Source: JAJYTL01 sp046705265
GTDB taxonomy: Bacteria > Pseudomonadota > Alphaproteobacteria > Ferrovibrionales > Ferrovibrionaceae
Length of the DNA: 39,950 bases
Assembly (NCBI GenBank): GCA_046705265.1
Contig: JBJKQL010000162.1
Location: forward strand, 1-39,950
Direction of reading: 5' to 3'
The notes beneath the pieces are model-generated. The model did not search any database and had not been told where the DNA came from. It worked only from the letters and a program-made list of their open reading frames with translations. A program made the translations under genes and the position numbers. How positions within the stretch are numbered: position 1 is the first letter of the stretch; each line of letters opens with the position of its first letter. Below, one piece after another: positions 15,616-24,353 of the stretch.

Positions 15616-15894
15616 GGCTACCCCCTTGCACAGCCCGGTAAAGGGGCGGATATCCCTCTTCGCGGTAAGCCGCGAACTACGAGAGACAAATGACCGCAAC
15701 GGGCTTGTCTCCCGCTCGATCGCATCGGCTATATCGTCCCAGTCTAGCCGGGAGGGAGCCCAACTCCAAGATCGCAGTTTGCGCGCGGGTTGGGCCTCTG
15801 TCCGGGCCGCGCGGCAAACGATATCATTGCGGCGGCTCCGGTTTTTTGGACAGAGAGATAAGCTAAGGCTGACTGGTCCAAAGGAGCATGAGAC

Positions 15895-16203
15895 GTGGGA
15901 GTAAAGAGAAAGCAGCACAGCGCGGAGTTCAAGGCACGGGTGGCGATGGCGGCGCTATCTGGGGAGAAGACCCTGGCGGAGCTGTCGTCTGAATTTGGCG
16001 TCCATCCGACGATGATCAGCAGCTGGAAGCAGGAACTGATGAAGCGTGCCGGTGAGCTGTTTGAACGGGGGAACAAGGCGGCGGCCGGGGATGCGCAGAA
16101 GGTGATCGACGATCTGCATCGGAAGATCGGTCAGCTTCAGGTGGAGCGGGATTTTCTTGCCGGGCAGCCCGCCATCTCCCGACTGCTGAGAGGCGGGCGA
16201 TGA
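15895..16203 (+). CDS. IS3-family transposase OrfA
   Basis: A 102-residue HTH_Tnp_1 protein (KQHSAEFKARVAMAALSGEK, LAELSSEFGVHPTMISSWKQ) with a C-terminal leucine-zipper-like stretch (VIDDLHRKIGQLQVERDFLA). It binds the inverted repeats and forms the DNA-recognition part of the transposase. The GTG start was used; the nearby ATG at 15888 is in another frame. Its stop overlaps the orfB ATG (ATGA at 16200-16203), so OrfB may be made by re-initiation or by the usual -1 frameshift. No obvious A-rich slippery site was seen. Confidence 0.9.
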   Translation: MGVKRKQHSAEFKARVAMAALSGEKTLAELSSEFGVHPTMISSWKQELMKRAGELFERGNKAAAGDAQKVIDDLHRKIGQLQVERDFLAGQPAISRLLRGGR

Positions 16204-17033
16204 TTGCGCCGAAGGCGGGGCTGTCCGTAATCCGGCAATGCGCACTGCTCGGGCTCGCGCGGAGCAGCTTCTATTACCGGCCTCGGCCGGAGAGCGCGGA
16301 GGACCTCGATCTCCTGAAGCGGCTGGACCGGATTTTCACGGACCATCCGGTCTACGGCAGTCGGCGTCTGCAGGTGGCGCTTCTGCGGGAGGGGGTTTCG
16401 GTCGGCCGTCGGCGCATCCGGCGGCTGATGAGGAAGCTCGGGTTATGGGCGGTTCGGCCAAAGCGGAACACGAGCCAGCGGCATCCCGGGCACAAGATCT
16501 ACCCGTACCTCCTGCGCGGCAAGACGATCGACCGGGCGAACCAGGTGTGGGCCGCGGACATAACGTATATCCCCATGCGGCAGGGCTTTTTGTACCTGGT
16601 CGCGATCATCGACTGGGCGACCCGACGAGTGCTGTCCTGGCGGCTATCGAACACGCTCACGGCGGCGTTCTGCGTCGAGGCGCTCAGCGAGGCCCTCGCC
16701 CGGTTCGGAAAGCCCGGCATCTTCAATAGCGATCAAGGCTCGCAATTCACCGGCGACGAGTTCACCAGGATCCTGCGGGATCAGGGGGTGGAGATCAGCA
16801 TGGACGGCCGCGGGCGCTGCCACGATAATATCTTCGTCGAACGCCTGTGGTGGACCGTGAAGCACGAATGGGTCTACCTGCGCCCGGCGGCTAACGGCAT
16901 CGAACAGAAGCGGAGCCTTGCCGAATTCTTCGACTGGTATAACCGCCGGCGTCCTCATCAGGCGTTGGGCTGGCAGACGCCGGACGAGGCCTATTTCGAG
17001 CAGATCGCGGCGGTGGCCGCGGAGGCTGCGTAA
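16200..17033 (+). CDS. IS3-family transposase OrfB (integrase catalytic core)
   Basis: A 277-residue rve-type DDE recombinase. An HTH_21 region comes first (DHPVYGSRRLQVALLREG, about 50-70). The catalytic core has D in VWAADITYIP, D in FNSDQGSQFTGDEF and E in DNIFVERLWWTVKHEWVY, followed by the family tail FDWYNRRRPHQALGW. The frame is complete and of normal length. It lies in the -1 frame relative to orfA with an ATGA overlap. Confidence 0.93.
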   Translation: MIAPKAGLSVIRQCALLGLARSSFYYRPRPESAEDLDLLKRLDRIFTDHPVYGSRRLQVALLREGVSVGRRRIRRLMRKLGLWAVRPKRNTSQRHPGHKIYPYLLRGKTIDRANQVWAADITYIPMRQGFLYLVAIIDWATRRVLSWRLSNTLTAAFCVEALSEALARFGKPGIFNSDQGSQFTGDEFTRILRDQGVEISMDGRGRCHDNIFVERLWWTVKHEWVYLRPAANGIEQKRSLAEFFDWYNRRRPHQALGWQTPDEAYFEQIAAVAAEAA

Positions 17034-17305
17034 CCCGATGGCGTGGAGACGCTGTGAATTTGTGGACAGTCGGCTACGCCGATCCCCGCCTGACCGCGCC
17101 AACGCGGTCCCCTATGGACAAGCCGGGGAAAACGCACGGCGTTTCCCCCACCTTGCCCACAGGTCGGCGGCTGCCCACAAGCTTCACAGCGCCACAGCAG
17201 CAAGAAGGATAGAGTTTGATTCCGGGAAAGATGACACCATCAGCCGGCGGCCAGCCTTAGCTTATTCTCCCCGGAAGCTGTCCAAACGACCGGTACCACC
17301 GCACA

Positions 17306-18658
17306 TCACGACCGAGGCGTGCGGAGCGCCCGCTCGATCATGGCTTCGGTGGCGCCGAGATAGCCTTCCGGATCAAAAAGCCGCGCCAATCCATCCTGTC
17401 CAAGCTCGGCGATCACCACAGGATCTTCCGCCAGAACCTCACGAAGATGACGGCTTTCGGCGACAGCTTTATGACAGGCATGTTCGATCCGGTCATGTGC
17501 AGCGAGCCGTCCAAATTTCGCTCCAAGGGCCATCATCACCGCTTCCGCCATGATCAGCCCACGGGTCAGGTCCAAATTTTGCCGCATGCGGTTGGTATCA
17601 ATTTCGAGGCCTTCGAGGGCATCGGCGAGCTTCGCAGTTGCCCCCTCGCTCAGCATAGCGAGTTCCGGGAGCACCGCCCATTCCGCCTGCCAGCCGCCAA
17701 GGCCGCGCTCGTGTTCCTGTACCATGGCGGAGAGCAGTGTCGCGACGAGACCAGGCGCCCGTGTTGCCGCTGCTAGCACGGCCGCCGCCGCCACCGGATT
17801 GCGCTTATGCGGCATGGTGGAGGAACTGCCGCGACCCGGTGCCGACGGTTCAAAGGCCTCGCCGACCTCTGTTTGCGTCATCAACGATAGATCGCGCGCA
17901 ATCTTGCCAAGGCTGCCGACGATAAGGCCGAACGCCGCGCCGACCTCCGTCAGTCGGTCGCGATGGCTGTGCCAGGGCAACGCCGGAAGGCCGAGGCCGA
18001 GATCAGCGGCGAGCGCCTCCGCCACCGCCATACCGCGATCACCGAGCGAGGCAAGCGTGCCCGCCGCGCCGCCGAATTGCAGTACAAGAAGCCGCGGCCG
18101 AAGTTCGGCGAGACGGGTCTCATGGCGTGCGGTGACGTCGAGCCATCCCGCGGCTTTAAGGCCGAAAGTCACAGGCAAAGCCTGTTGCAGCCATGTGCGT
18201 CCGGCAAGCGGCGTCTTGTCATAGCGGGCGGCAAGAACGGATGCCGCATTGCGCAGGCGGCGAAGCCCCGTCTCGATTCGGACGAGTGCCTCGCGAAGCT
18301 GCAACACGAAACCGGTATCGATCGCGTCCTGGCTCGTCGCGCCCCAGTGAACGAAACGAGCTGCTTCCGGATCATCGGCGGCGACCAGGGCAGTCAGCCG
18401 TTTGATCAGAGGGATTGCCGGATTGCCGGAAAGCATCGTCGCCTCCGCCAGCGCAGCCGGGTCGAACAGCGGGGCATGGCAATTGGCGACGATCGCTCGC
18501 ACCGCAGCCGCCGGAATGACGCCGACCTTTGCCTCGGCGCGGGCGAGTGCGGCCTCGAAGTTCAGCATGCCTTGCAGCCGGCCTTCGTCGCCAAACACCG
18601 GGGCGAGGGCGGGAGAGCCGAGAAGGGGAAGCAAAAGAGCGTCGCTCTCTGCCGGCAT
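17306..18658 (-). CDS. pcaB: 3-carboxy-cis,cis-muconate cycloisomerase-type lyase
   Basis: A 450-residue member of the fumarase/aspartase superfamily. It has the signature GRGSSSTMPHKRNPVAAA, where the mobile loop holds the catalytic serine, and the PcaB-type N-terminal pattern (LLGSPALAPVFGDEGRLQGM; HWGATSQDAIDTG). In the protocatechuate branch of the beta-ketoadipate pathway, PcaB lactonises 3-carboxymuconate. No other pca genes are in view, so an adenylosuccinate-lyase-like role on another dicarboxylate is possible. The start at 18658 (MPAESDALLLPLLGSP) matches family N-termini; the frame extends to 18709. It diverges from a small membrane-protein gene, and its 3' end lies next to the IS3 element. 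Confidence 0.78.
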   Translation of the reverse strand: MPAESDALLLPLLGSPALAPVFGDEGRLQGMLNFEAALARAEAKVGVIPAAAVRAIVANCHAPLFDPAALAEATMLSGNPAIPLIKRLTALVAADDPEAARFVHWGATSQDAIDTGFVLQLREALVRIETGLRRLRNAASVLAARYDKTPLAGRTWLQQALPVTFGLKAAGWLDVTARHETRLAELRPRLLVLQFGGAAGTLASLGDRGMAVAEALAADLGLGLPALPWHSHRDRLTEVGAAFGLIVGSLGKIARDLSLMTQTEVGEAFEPSAPGRGSSSTMPHKRNPVAAAAVLAAATRAPGLVATLLSAMVQEHERGLGGWQAEWAVLPELAMLSEGATAKLADALEGLEIDTNRMRQNLDLTRGLIMAEAVMMALGAKFGRLAAHDRIEHACHKAVAESRHLREVLAEDPVVIAELGQDGLARLFDPEGYLGATEAMIERALRTPRS

Positions 18659-18849
18659 GGATAGGATCCTCGCTGACTTGCGTCGTGTCCGCCCGCCTGT
18701 TGCCCCCATCTTGGGCCTTTTTCCGCGCTTCTCAAGATTTCCTTCAAACTGCAGCCTTGCATCGCGATCGTGCGGCGGCGTTGCGATTGCAGGAGGACCG
18801 ATCGCAGCCTAAAGTATTCCGAGTGCCTTCAAGCGGGGGAGAGAGACGG

Positions 18850-19314
18850 ATGGCGCCGCTCGATCTGTTGCGTTCGTTGACGCGGGGCGAGCGGCCGCGC
18901 CGCATTATCATCGGTTTCGTGGCCGGCTTTATCGCCACCTTGATCTTCCACCAAGGCATGCTTGGGACGCTGCATGCCTTGAAGATCGCGCCGTTCGCGC
19001 CCTTTTCGCTACAGCCGACGAGCCCCTTCGGCGTTCCTGAAGTCTGGTCGCTCGCCTTTTGGGGCGGTGTTTGGGGTATCGTCTATGGGTTCGGCGAAGG
19101 CCTGCTCACGCGGTGGCTCGGCTATTGGCTGGGAGCGACACTATTCGGTGCCATTCTGCCGACGCTCGCCTACCGCTTCATCGTCATGCCGCTGAAGGGT
19201 CTTCCTACCGGCAAGCTGAGCGCGGGACTTCTGATCACCGGGCTTCTGGTCAACGCGGCCTGGGGCCTCGGCACCGCTTTCTTCTACATGCTTGGGATGC
19301 GCCGCAGGGCTTGA
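18850..19314 (+). CDS. Small integral membrane protein
   Basis: A 154-residue protein with four predicted membrane segments by eye: IIIGFVAGFIATLIFHQGML, VWSLAFWGGVWGIVYGFGEG, LGYWLGATLFGAILPTLAYR and LLITGLLVNAAWGLGTAFFY. Small, Gly-rich helices with two similar halves suggest an internal repeat. I recall similar uncharacterised proteins in alphaproteobacteria but no function. The ATG at 18850 follows GGGGGAGAGAGACGG, a good ribosome-binding site. It is divergent from the PcaB-like gene. Confidence 0.75.
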   Translation: MAPLDLLRSLTRGERPRRIIIGFVAGFIATLIFHQGMLGTLHALKIAPFAPFSLQPTSPFGVPEVWSLAFWGGVWGIVYGFGEGLLTRWLGYWLGATLFGAILPTLAYRFIVMPLKGLPTGKLSAGLLITGLLVNAAWGLGTAFFYMLGMRRRA

Positions 19315-19366
19315 GGAAGCCGATCGACCAATCCGCCTCGTTTCACGAATCTCGTTACGGATCGAA

Positions 19367-19666
19367 TCAGAAACCCTTCACGACCTGGGTCGCGTGCTCC
19401 ACTGCGGGCGGGATCGCGAAACAATGGCCGACCAATCCGCGCCAAGTCTGGAAGTCCGGGGAGTTGCGAAAATCGACCGTGTGATGCTCAAGCGTTTGCC
19501 ATTGCACGAAGAGGTGGTAGCGGCTCGGCTTTTCGATCGTGCGGTGAAGCTCCATGCCGCTGCAGCCCCTGGCGCGGGAGAAAATCGGCGCCGCTTTCGC
19601 CACGTTAGTCTCGAACTCGGCCTCAAGCCCAGGCTTGATCTCGATCTCGGCAATTTCCAGGATCAT
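19367..19666 (-). CDS. Antibiotic biosynthesis monooxygenase (ABM) domain protein
   Basis: A 99-residue ferredoxin-like ABM/YgiN-type protein (MILEIAEIEIKPGLEAEFE opening, middle FSRARGCSGMELHRTIEKPS, then RYHLFVQWQTLEHHTVDF). Members are cofactor-free quinol monooxygenases or heme-degrading relatives, often accessory in aromatic or redox metabolism. The ATG at 19666 follows ATGGAGGGGATT, a strong ribosome-binding site; the open frame to 19834 is not native. It is divergent from the CoxL-like gene with a 226-bp shared promoter region. Confidence 0.85.
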   Translation of the reverse strand: MILEIAEIEIKPGLEAEFETNVAKAAPIFSRARGCSGMELHRTIEKPSRYHLFVQWQTLEHHTVDFRNSPDFQTWRGLVGHCFAIPPAVEHATQVVKGF

Positions 19667-19892
19667 GGAATCCCCTCCATTGACGCAATTATAGGCAAGA
19701 CGTGATCGAAGACATGGTCGACAGTGCGGCAATGATATCACGTGCCTCTGCAAAGCAACGGCAATTCCTTCGCCGCATCTCTGGCCTGCGCTCGCGAATC
19801 TTTGTTTCCCCTGTCCCGGCTGATATAAGGGCAAAACGCGCGAACACCAGCAGGATAAACGTCAGCTTATTCGTTTCGGGAGAAATCCGTTC

Positions 19893-22223
19893 ATGACCAA
19901 GTTCGGTGCCGCCCAATCCATGCGCCGTGTCGAGGACCAGCGTTTTCTGACCGGTACGGGCCGTTATACGGCCGATATCTCGCTGCCGCGACAAGCCTAT
20001 GCCTATGTTCTCCGTTCGCCGCATGCAAGCGCCCGCATTGGCGGTATTGATGCGACGGCGGCACGCAAATATCCTGGCGTGATCGCCATCTATACCGGCG
20101 GCGATATCGAGGCCGAGGAGATCGGTCTTCTGCCCTGCGTCATTCCGCTAGAAAATCGTGACGGCACGCAACGAGCTGATCCCCCCCGCCCAGCCTTGGC
20201 AAAGGATCGCGTGCGCCATGTCGGCGATCCGGTGGCCGTGGTGGTGGCGGAAAGTCTGGCCGAAGCGCGCGATGCCGCGGAAGCGATCGTGGTCGATTAT
20301 GCGCTGCTTCCCGCTGTCGCCGACATGCGCGAGGCGCTTGCCGGCCGGGCTCCCGCGGTGTGGGATGAGACGCCGAGCAATCTCTGTTTTGATCTGGAAT
20401 GGGGCGATAAGGCGAAGACCGACGCCGCCTTCGCTGCGGCCGAGCATGTTGTCAAGCTCGAGGTCGAGAACAATCGCATCATTGTCTCTGCCATGGAACC
20501 GCGCGCGGCGATCGCCGATTACGATACCGCAAGCCAACGGTTTACCCTTTACACCAATACGCAAGGTGCGCATTTCGTGCGCCAGCTCTTGGCCGATGTG
20601 ATATTCCGCGTACCGCAGGATAAATTTCACGTGATCACGCCGGATGTCGGTGGCGGCTTCGGCATGAAGCTGTTTCTCTATCCCGAGCATGTCCTGATCA
20701 GTTTCGCCGCGCGCCGGCTCGGCCGGCCGGTGAAGTGGGTGTCGGAGCGGAGCGAGGCCTTTCTCGCCGATACGCAAGGTCGAGACAATCTGTCAATCGG
20801 CGAGATCGCGCTTGACAAGGACGGGGCGTTTCTTGCGCTCCGTGTCGCGACATTGGCCAATCTTGGAGCCTATCTCTCGAGCTTTGCGCCTTACATTCCT
20901 GCCCTCGGCCATTATGTACTCGCCGGCACCTACACGTTCGGCACTGCTTATGCCTCGGTGAAAGGCGTCTTCACCAATACGGTTCCCGTCGATGCCTATC
21001 GCGGCGCCGGCCGGCCGGAAGCAAACTATCTAACCGAGCGACTGATCGATGCGGCGGCGCGGGAGCTGAAACTCGCGCCGGACGAGCTTCGGCGGCGAAA
21101 CTTCATTCCCGCTTCCGATTTGCCTTATACCACGGTCTTTGATCTTACCTATGATTCAGGCGAATTCCGCCAGACGATGGAAATGGCGATGCGTGCTGCC
21201 GGTTGGGCGGGCTTCGCGAAACGTGCCGAGGACTCGAAGATGCGAGGCCTTCGCCGCGGAATTGGACTCGCCTATTATCTCGAAGCGACAGCCGGGCCGA
21301 CCGAGGACGCGGCCGAGATTCGGTTTGAGGACGACGGCACGGTGAGCGTGTTGGTCGGCACGCAGTCGACCGGCCAGGGGCACGAGACCGCCTATACCCA
21401 GATCGTCTCTGAGCGTCTCGGCGTTCCGCCTGACAAGATAAGCATCATCCAGGGCGACAGCGACCGTATCAAATCCGGCGGCGGTACGGGGGGCGCAAAA
21501 TCGCTTTATACCGAAGGGGGCGCGATCCTTGCCACCGCCGAGATCGTCATCGCCAAGGGCAAGGACATCGCGGGCCATGTGCTGGAGGCGGCACCGGCGG
21601 ATATCGAATTCCATGGCGGCGCATTCCGTATCGCTGGCACCGACCGTGGGATTGCGATCATGGAACTCGCCGCCATCGTGCGCGATCCGACACGTCGGCC
21701 GGCGGGGGTTGAAGGCGGCCTCGACGCCCATGCGAATTTCGCCACGGCCACCGGCACCTATCCCAACGGTTGTCATATCGCGGAGGTCGAGGTGGACGAA
21801 GTGACCGGCCGCGTCGCAGTGGTGGGCTACACCGTCGCCGACGACATGGGCCGGGTGATCAATCCGATGATCGTAGAGGGCCAAGTGCACGGCGGCGTCG
21901 CGCAAGGCATCGGTCAGGCTCTTCTCGAGCGTACGGTCTACGACCGGGAGGGCCAACTCCTGACCGGATCCTTCGCCGATTATTGCCTACCAAGAGCCGA
22001 CGATCTCCCTGCCTTCAATTTCGAGCTGAATGAGGTGCCCTGCACCACCAATCCACTCGGCGTCAAGGGCGCGGGCGAGGCGGGTGCCGTCGGTGCGGCA
22101 CCTGCCGTAATCAATGCGCTTGTCGATGCGTTGAAGGATCTCGGCATTCGGCACATCGACATGCCAGCGACGCCGGAACGGGTGTGGCGGGCGATCCGAA
22201 CCGCCAAGGCGGGGGCTTTGTAG
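19893..22223 (+). CDS. Molybdenum hydroxylase large subunit (CoxL/xanthine dehydrogenase family)
   Basis: A 776-residue molybdopterin-cytosine-dinucleotide-binding subunit. Seen: an N-terminal aldehyde-oxidase hammerhead domain (RRVEDQRFLTGTGRYTADI; RVRHVGDPVAVVVAES), the Mo-cofactor block VITPDVGGGFGMKLFLYPEH, the active-site loop VDAYRGAGRPEANYL, GTQSTGQGHETAYTQIVSE, and GVKGAGEAGAVGAAPAVINA with the catalytic glutamate. The active-site loop reads AYRGAGR, as in form II CoxL-like proteins, rather than the Cys-containing loop of true CO dehydrogenase, so CO oxidation is unlikely. The small Fe-S and FAD subunits are not adjacent. The substrate is unknown (a purine, aldehyde or N-heterocycle class hydroxylation). 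Ribosome-binding site GGGAGA. Confidence 0.87.
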   Translation: MTKFGAAQSMRRVEDQRFLTGTGRYTADISLPRQAYAYVLRSPHASARIGGIDATAARKYPGVIAIYTGGDIEAEEIGLLPCVIPLENRDGTQRADPPRPALAKDRVRHVGDPVAVVVAESLAEARDAAEAIVVDYALLPAVADMREALAGRAPAVWDETPSNLCFDLEWGDKAKTDAAFAAAEHVVKLEVENNRIIVSAMEPRAAIADYDTASQRFTLYTNTQGAHFVRQLLADVIFRVPQDKFHVITPDVGGGFGMKLFLYPEHVLISFAARRLGRPVKWVSERSEAFLADTQGRDNLSIGEIALDKDGAFLALRVATLANLGAYLSSFAPYIPALGHYVLAGTYTFGTAYASVKGVFTNTVPVDAYRGAGRPEANYLTERLIDAAARELKLAPDELRRRNFIPASDLPYTTVFDLTYDSGEFRQTMEMAMRAAGWAGFAKRAEDSKMRGLRRGIGLAYYLEATAGPTEDAAEIRFEDDGTVSVLVGTQSTGQGHETAYTQIVSERLGVPPDKISIIQGDSDRIKSGGGTGGAKSLYTEGGAILATAEIVIAKGKDIAGHVLEAAPADIEFHGGAFRIAGTDRGIAIMELAAIVRDPTRRPAGVEGGLDAHANFATATGTYPNGCHIAEVEVDEVTGRVAVVGYTVADDMGRVINPMIVEGQVHGGVAQGIGQALLERTVYDREGQLLTGSFADYCLPRADDLPAFNFELNEVPCTTNPLGVKGAGEAGAVGAAPAVINALVDALKDLGIRHIDMPATPERVWRAIRTAKAGAL

Positions 22224-22339
22224 GGCGCGAGGTCGCAGACACAAGGGCTCCCGCCGCGTCGCCTATGCGTACGCGGATGTCCGAAGGTGGACGAGCACGA
22301 ATGCCGCAAGCTTTTGCGTTTATTGCGGCAGAGGAGATG

Positions 22340-22834
22340 CTAAGCCGGTTCGAAAACGAACAATGGTTGCCCGAACTCTACGAGCTCACTGTCTTTGACG
22401 CAGATCTGGGCGATCCGGCCGGATTCCTCGGCGAAAATCGACGTGAAGAGTTTCATCACCTCGATCAGACACACCTGATCCCCCTTTTCGACGACGCTGC
22501 CCACCTCGACAAAGGGGGGCTTCCCAGGACCGGAGGCTCGGAAAAACGTCCCGACCATGGGTGCCCGTATCGCCTTCAGCCCGGCCGCGGCATCGACCAC
22601 GGATTTCGTTGATGCCCGGGACGGCACCGCGGACATGAGCGACGCCGAGGAATTATCCAGACGAGCGACAGGAGCCGGTTGCGGTCCTTTGTCCTCGGTG
22701 CGTCCAATCGCAGTCGCTTCGGCGGTCCGTCGACGCACCACGATCTTGAAGTCTGCGGTATCCAGTACGAGTTCCTCGCAGGAACTGCTCTCGATCACCC
22801 GCAGCACCTCGGCGACATCCTCATAGCGCAGCAT
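22340..22834 (-). CDS. Biotin carboxyl carrier protein
   Basis: A 164-residue AccB-like carrier. The N-terminal region (LRVIESSSCEELVLDTADF) resembles AccB starts, a flexible Ala/Ser linker follows, and the C-terminal biotinyl domain (about 90-163) carries the biotin-accepting lysine in IEVMKLFTSI. Canonical EAMKM is replaced by EVMKL, which still fits biotinylation. Ribosome-binding site GAGGAAAC. It is transcribed divergently from the biotin carboxylase and carboxyltransferase genes, so the three parts of one enzyme share a bidirectional promoter region at 22835-23009. That region contains a small hairpin AACAAG/CTTGTT followed by eight T (22914-22948). Confidence 0.88.
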   Translation of the reverse strand: MLRYEDVAEVLRVIESSSCEELVLDTADFKIVVRRRTAEATAIGRTEDKGPQPAPVARLDNSSASLMSAVPSRASTKSVVDAAAGLKAIRAPMVGTFFRASGPGKPPFVEVGSVVEKGDQVCLIEVMKLFTSIFAEESGRIAQICVKDSELVEFGQPLFVFEPA

Positions 22835-23009
22835 TCTTGGTCGTTTCCTCTATCATCGTTGCAGCGTGAAACGCTTAGACCATCTCGTCACGCTATCACA
22901 AAAAACTCATCAAACAAGATGAACCCTCTTGTTCAGCGATTTTTTTTGATCTAAAGCATGGGCATTGAAGCGCCGGCCGAGCGGCGCCGGTCGACCGGGA
23001 GAACGCGCA

Positions 23010-24353
23010 TTGAGGCGGGTCCTTATTGCCAATCGCGGCGAAATTGCGCTTCGTGCGGCACGGGCCTGCAGGGCACTTGGACTGCAGACGGTCGCCGGAT
23101 TTTCCAGCGCTGATGCAGGTTCTGCCCATGTCTTCGCGGCGGACGAGGCGGTTTGCATTGGACCGCCCGTACCCAAAGCTAGCTATCTCAATGCCGATGC
23201 GCTGATCGCTGCCGCTTGTGGGAGCGGCTGCGATGCGGTTTATCCGGGTTACGGATTTCTGTCGGAAAACAGCGGATTCGCCGAAAAATGCCGGGCGGCA
23301 AACCTGACGTTCATCGGTCCGGCTCCCGAAGTCATCGCCCTGATGGGTAATAAGGCGGAAGCGCGTCGTGCGGTCGCGCGGCTTGGGGTTCCGGTCGTGC
23401 CGGGTTCGCAAGGCGGCTTTACCGACGCAGCGGCGGCCCAATCCGCGGCGGACGATATTGGCTTTCCGTTGTTGCTCAAGGCAGTGGCCGGTGGTGGAGG
23501 CCGGGGTATGCGGGTAGTTCAGGAGCCAACGGAATTCCAGGCTCTGTTTCAGCAAGCTGCCGCCGAGGCGCAGGGAGCCTTTGGTCATCCGGAGATCTAC
23601 CTGGAGCGCTTTTTCCCGCGCGTGCGGCATATCGAGATCCAGGTCATGGGTGATCAGTTCGGTCATTACACCCATCTTTGGGAGCGTGACTGCAGTGTGC
23701 AGCGGCGCCACCAGAAACTGATCGAGGAGGCGCCCTCGCCGACGCTGAGCGAGGCGCGGCGGCGCGAGATGACCGAAGCGGCGGTTACGATCGCGTCCGC
23801 TCTCGAATATACCAACGCCGGTACGGTCGAATTCATCTATGATCTGGAGAGCGACCACTTCTTCTTCATCGAGATGAATACGCGCATCCAGGTTGAACAT
23901 CCCGTAACCGAGCTGATGACGGGCGTGGACTTGGTGCAGGAGCAATTCAGAGTCGCTGATGGCAAACCGCTGTCGTTTGCCTCGCCGCCGCCGCGAGCGC
24001 AGGTTAGCACCATCGAATTCCGCATCAATGCCGAGGACGCGGAGGCCAGCTTTCGGCCGACGCCGGGACGGATCACGGTTTGGGCGCCATTCCGAGGGCC
24101 GGGTATCCGCCTCGACAGCCACGTTTACGCCGACTTTTATGTTTCGCCCTATTATGATTCGATGCTGGGAAAGCTGATCGTAAGCGGCGAAACCCGGAAT
24201 GAAGCCATAGAGCGCGCCGCACTCGCCCTGGCGATGTTCCGGGTTGAAGGCGTGGCGACGACGCTTCCGTTCCATTCCCGCTTGATCCGGCGCACGGAGT
24301 TCCGCGACGCCCAAATTCACACCCGTTGGATCGACGAGGGACGGCATCTATGA
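23010..24353 (+). CDS. Biotin carboxylase subunit
   Basis: A 447-residue ATP-grasp biotin carboxylase that carboxylates biotin on the carrier protein with ATP and bicarbonate. Seen: MRRVLIANRGEIALR at the start, GYGFLSENSGFAEKC, the glycine-rich loop KAVAGGGGRGMRVVQ, and the catalytic ERDCSVQRRHQKLIEEAPS and EMNTRIQVEHPVTELMTG. Start: TTG at 23010 with GGGAGA eight bases upstream, giving the usual family N-terminus and length; an upstream in-frame TTG at 22965 is a weaker choice. The stop overlaps the ATG of the carboxyltransferase gene (ATGA at 24350-24353), so the two are coupled. Confidence 0.9.
   Translation: MRRVLIANRGEIALRAARACRALGLQTVAGFSSADAGSAHVFAADEAVCIGPPVPKASYLNADALIAAACGSGCDAVYPGYGFLSENSGFAEKCRAANLTFIGPAPEVIALMGNKAEARRAVARLGVPVVPGSQGGFTDAAAAQSAADDIGFPLLLKAVAGGGGRGMRVVQEPTEFQALFQQAAAEAQGAFGHPEIYLERFFPRVRHIEIQVMGDQFGHYTHLWERDCSVQRRHQKLIEEAPSPTLSEARRREMTEAAVTIASALEYTNAGTVEFIYDLESDHFFFIEMNTRIQVEHPVTELMTGVDLVQEQFRVADGKPLSFASPPPRAQVSTIEFRINAEDAEASFRPTPGRITVWAPFRGPGIRLDSHVYADFYVSPYYDSMLGKLIVSGETRNEAIERAALALAMFRVEGVATTLPFHSRLIRRTEFRDAQIHTRWIDEGRHL

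Larger units (their letters stand above)
15842..17289 (+). mobile_element. IS3-family insertion sequence, about 1448 bp
   Basis: Carries orfA and orfB. The ends are related inverted repeats: TTTTTTGGACAG from 15842 and TCGTTTGGACAG read inward from 17289. A second, perfect 14-bp inverted pair lies inside: ATAAGCTAAGGCTG at 15858-15871 and its complement at 17252-17265. Flanking CCGG occurs at 15838-15841 and 17290-17293, fitting a 4-bp target duplication. It sits between genes, 12 bp after the PcaB-like stop. About 220 bp between orfB and the inner repeat are non-coding and contain the hairpin GGGGAAAACGC/GCGTTTCCCC (17125-17148). Confidence 0.85.

Noticed and set aside
16918..17553. 211-residue plus-strand frame crossing the right end of the IS3 element
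   Set aside because: It starts inside orfB in another frame, crosses the inverted repeat and is antisense to the PcaB-like gene.
19893..22223. Aerobic carbon monoxide dehydrogenase
   Set aside because: The loop characteristic of true CoxL (with cysteine) is replaced by AYRGAGR and partner subunits are missing.
22896..24347. 483-residue minus-strand frame
   Set aside because: It is antisense to the biotin carboxylase gene; no motifs in the translation.
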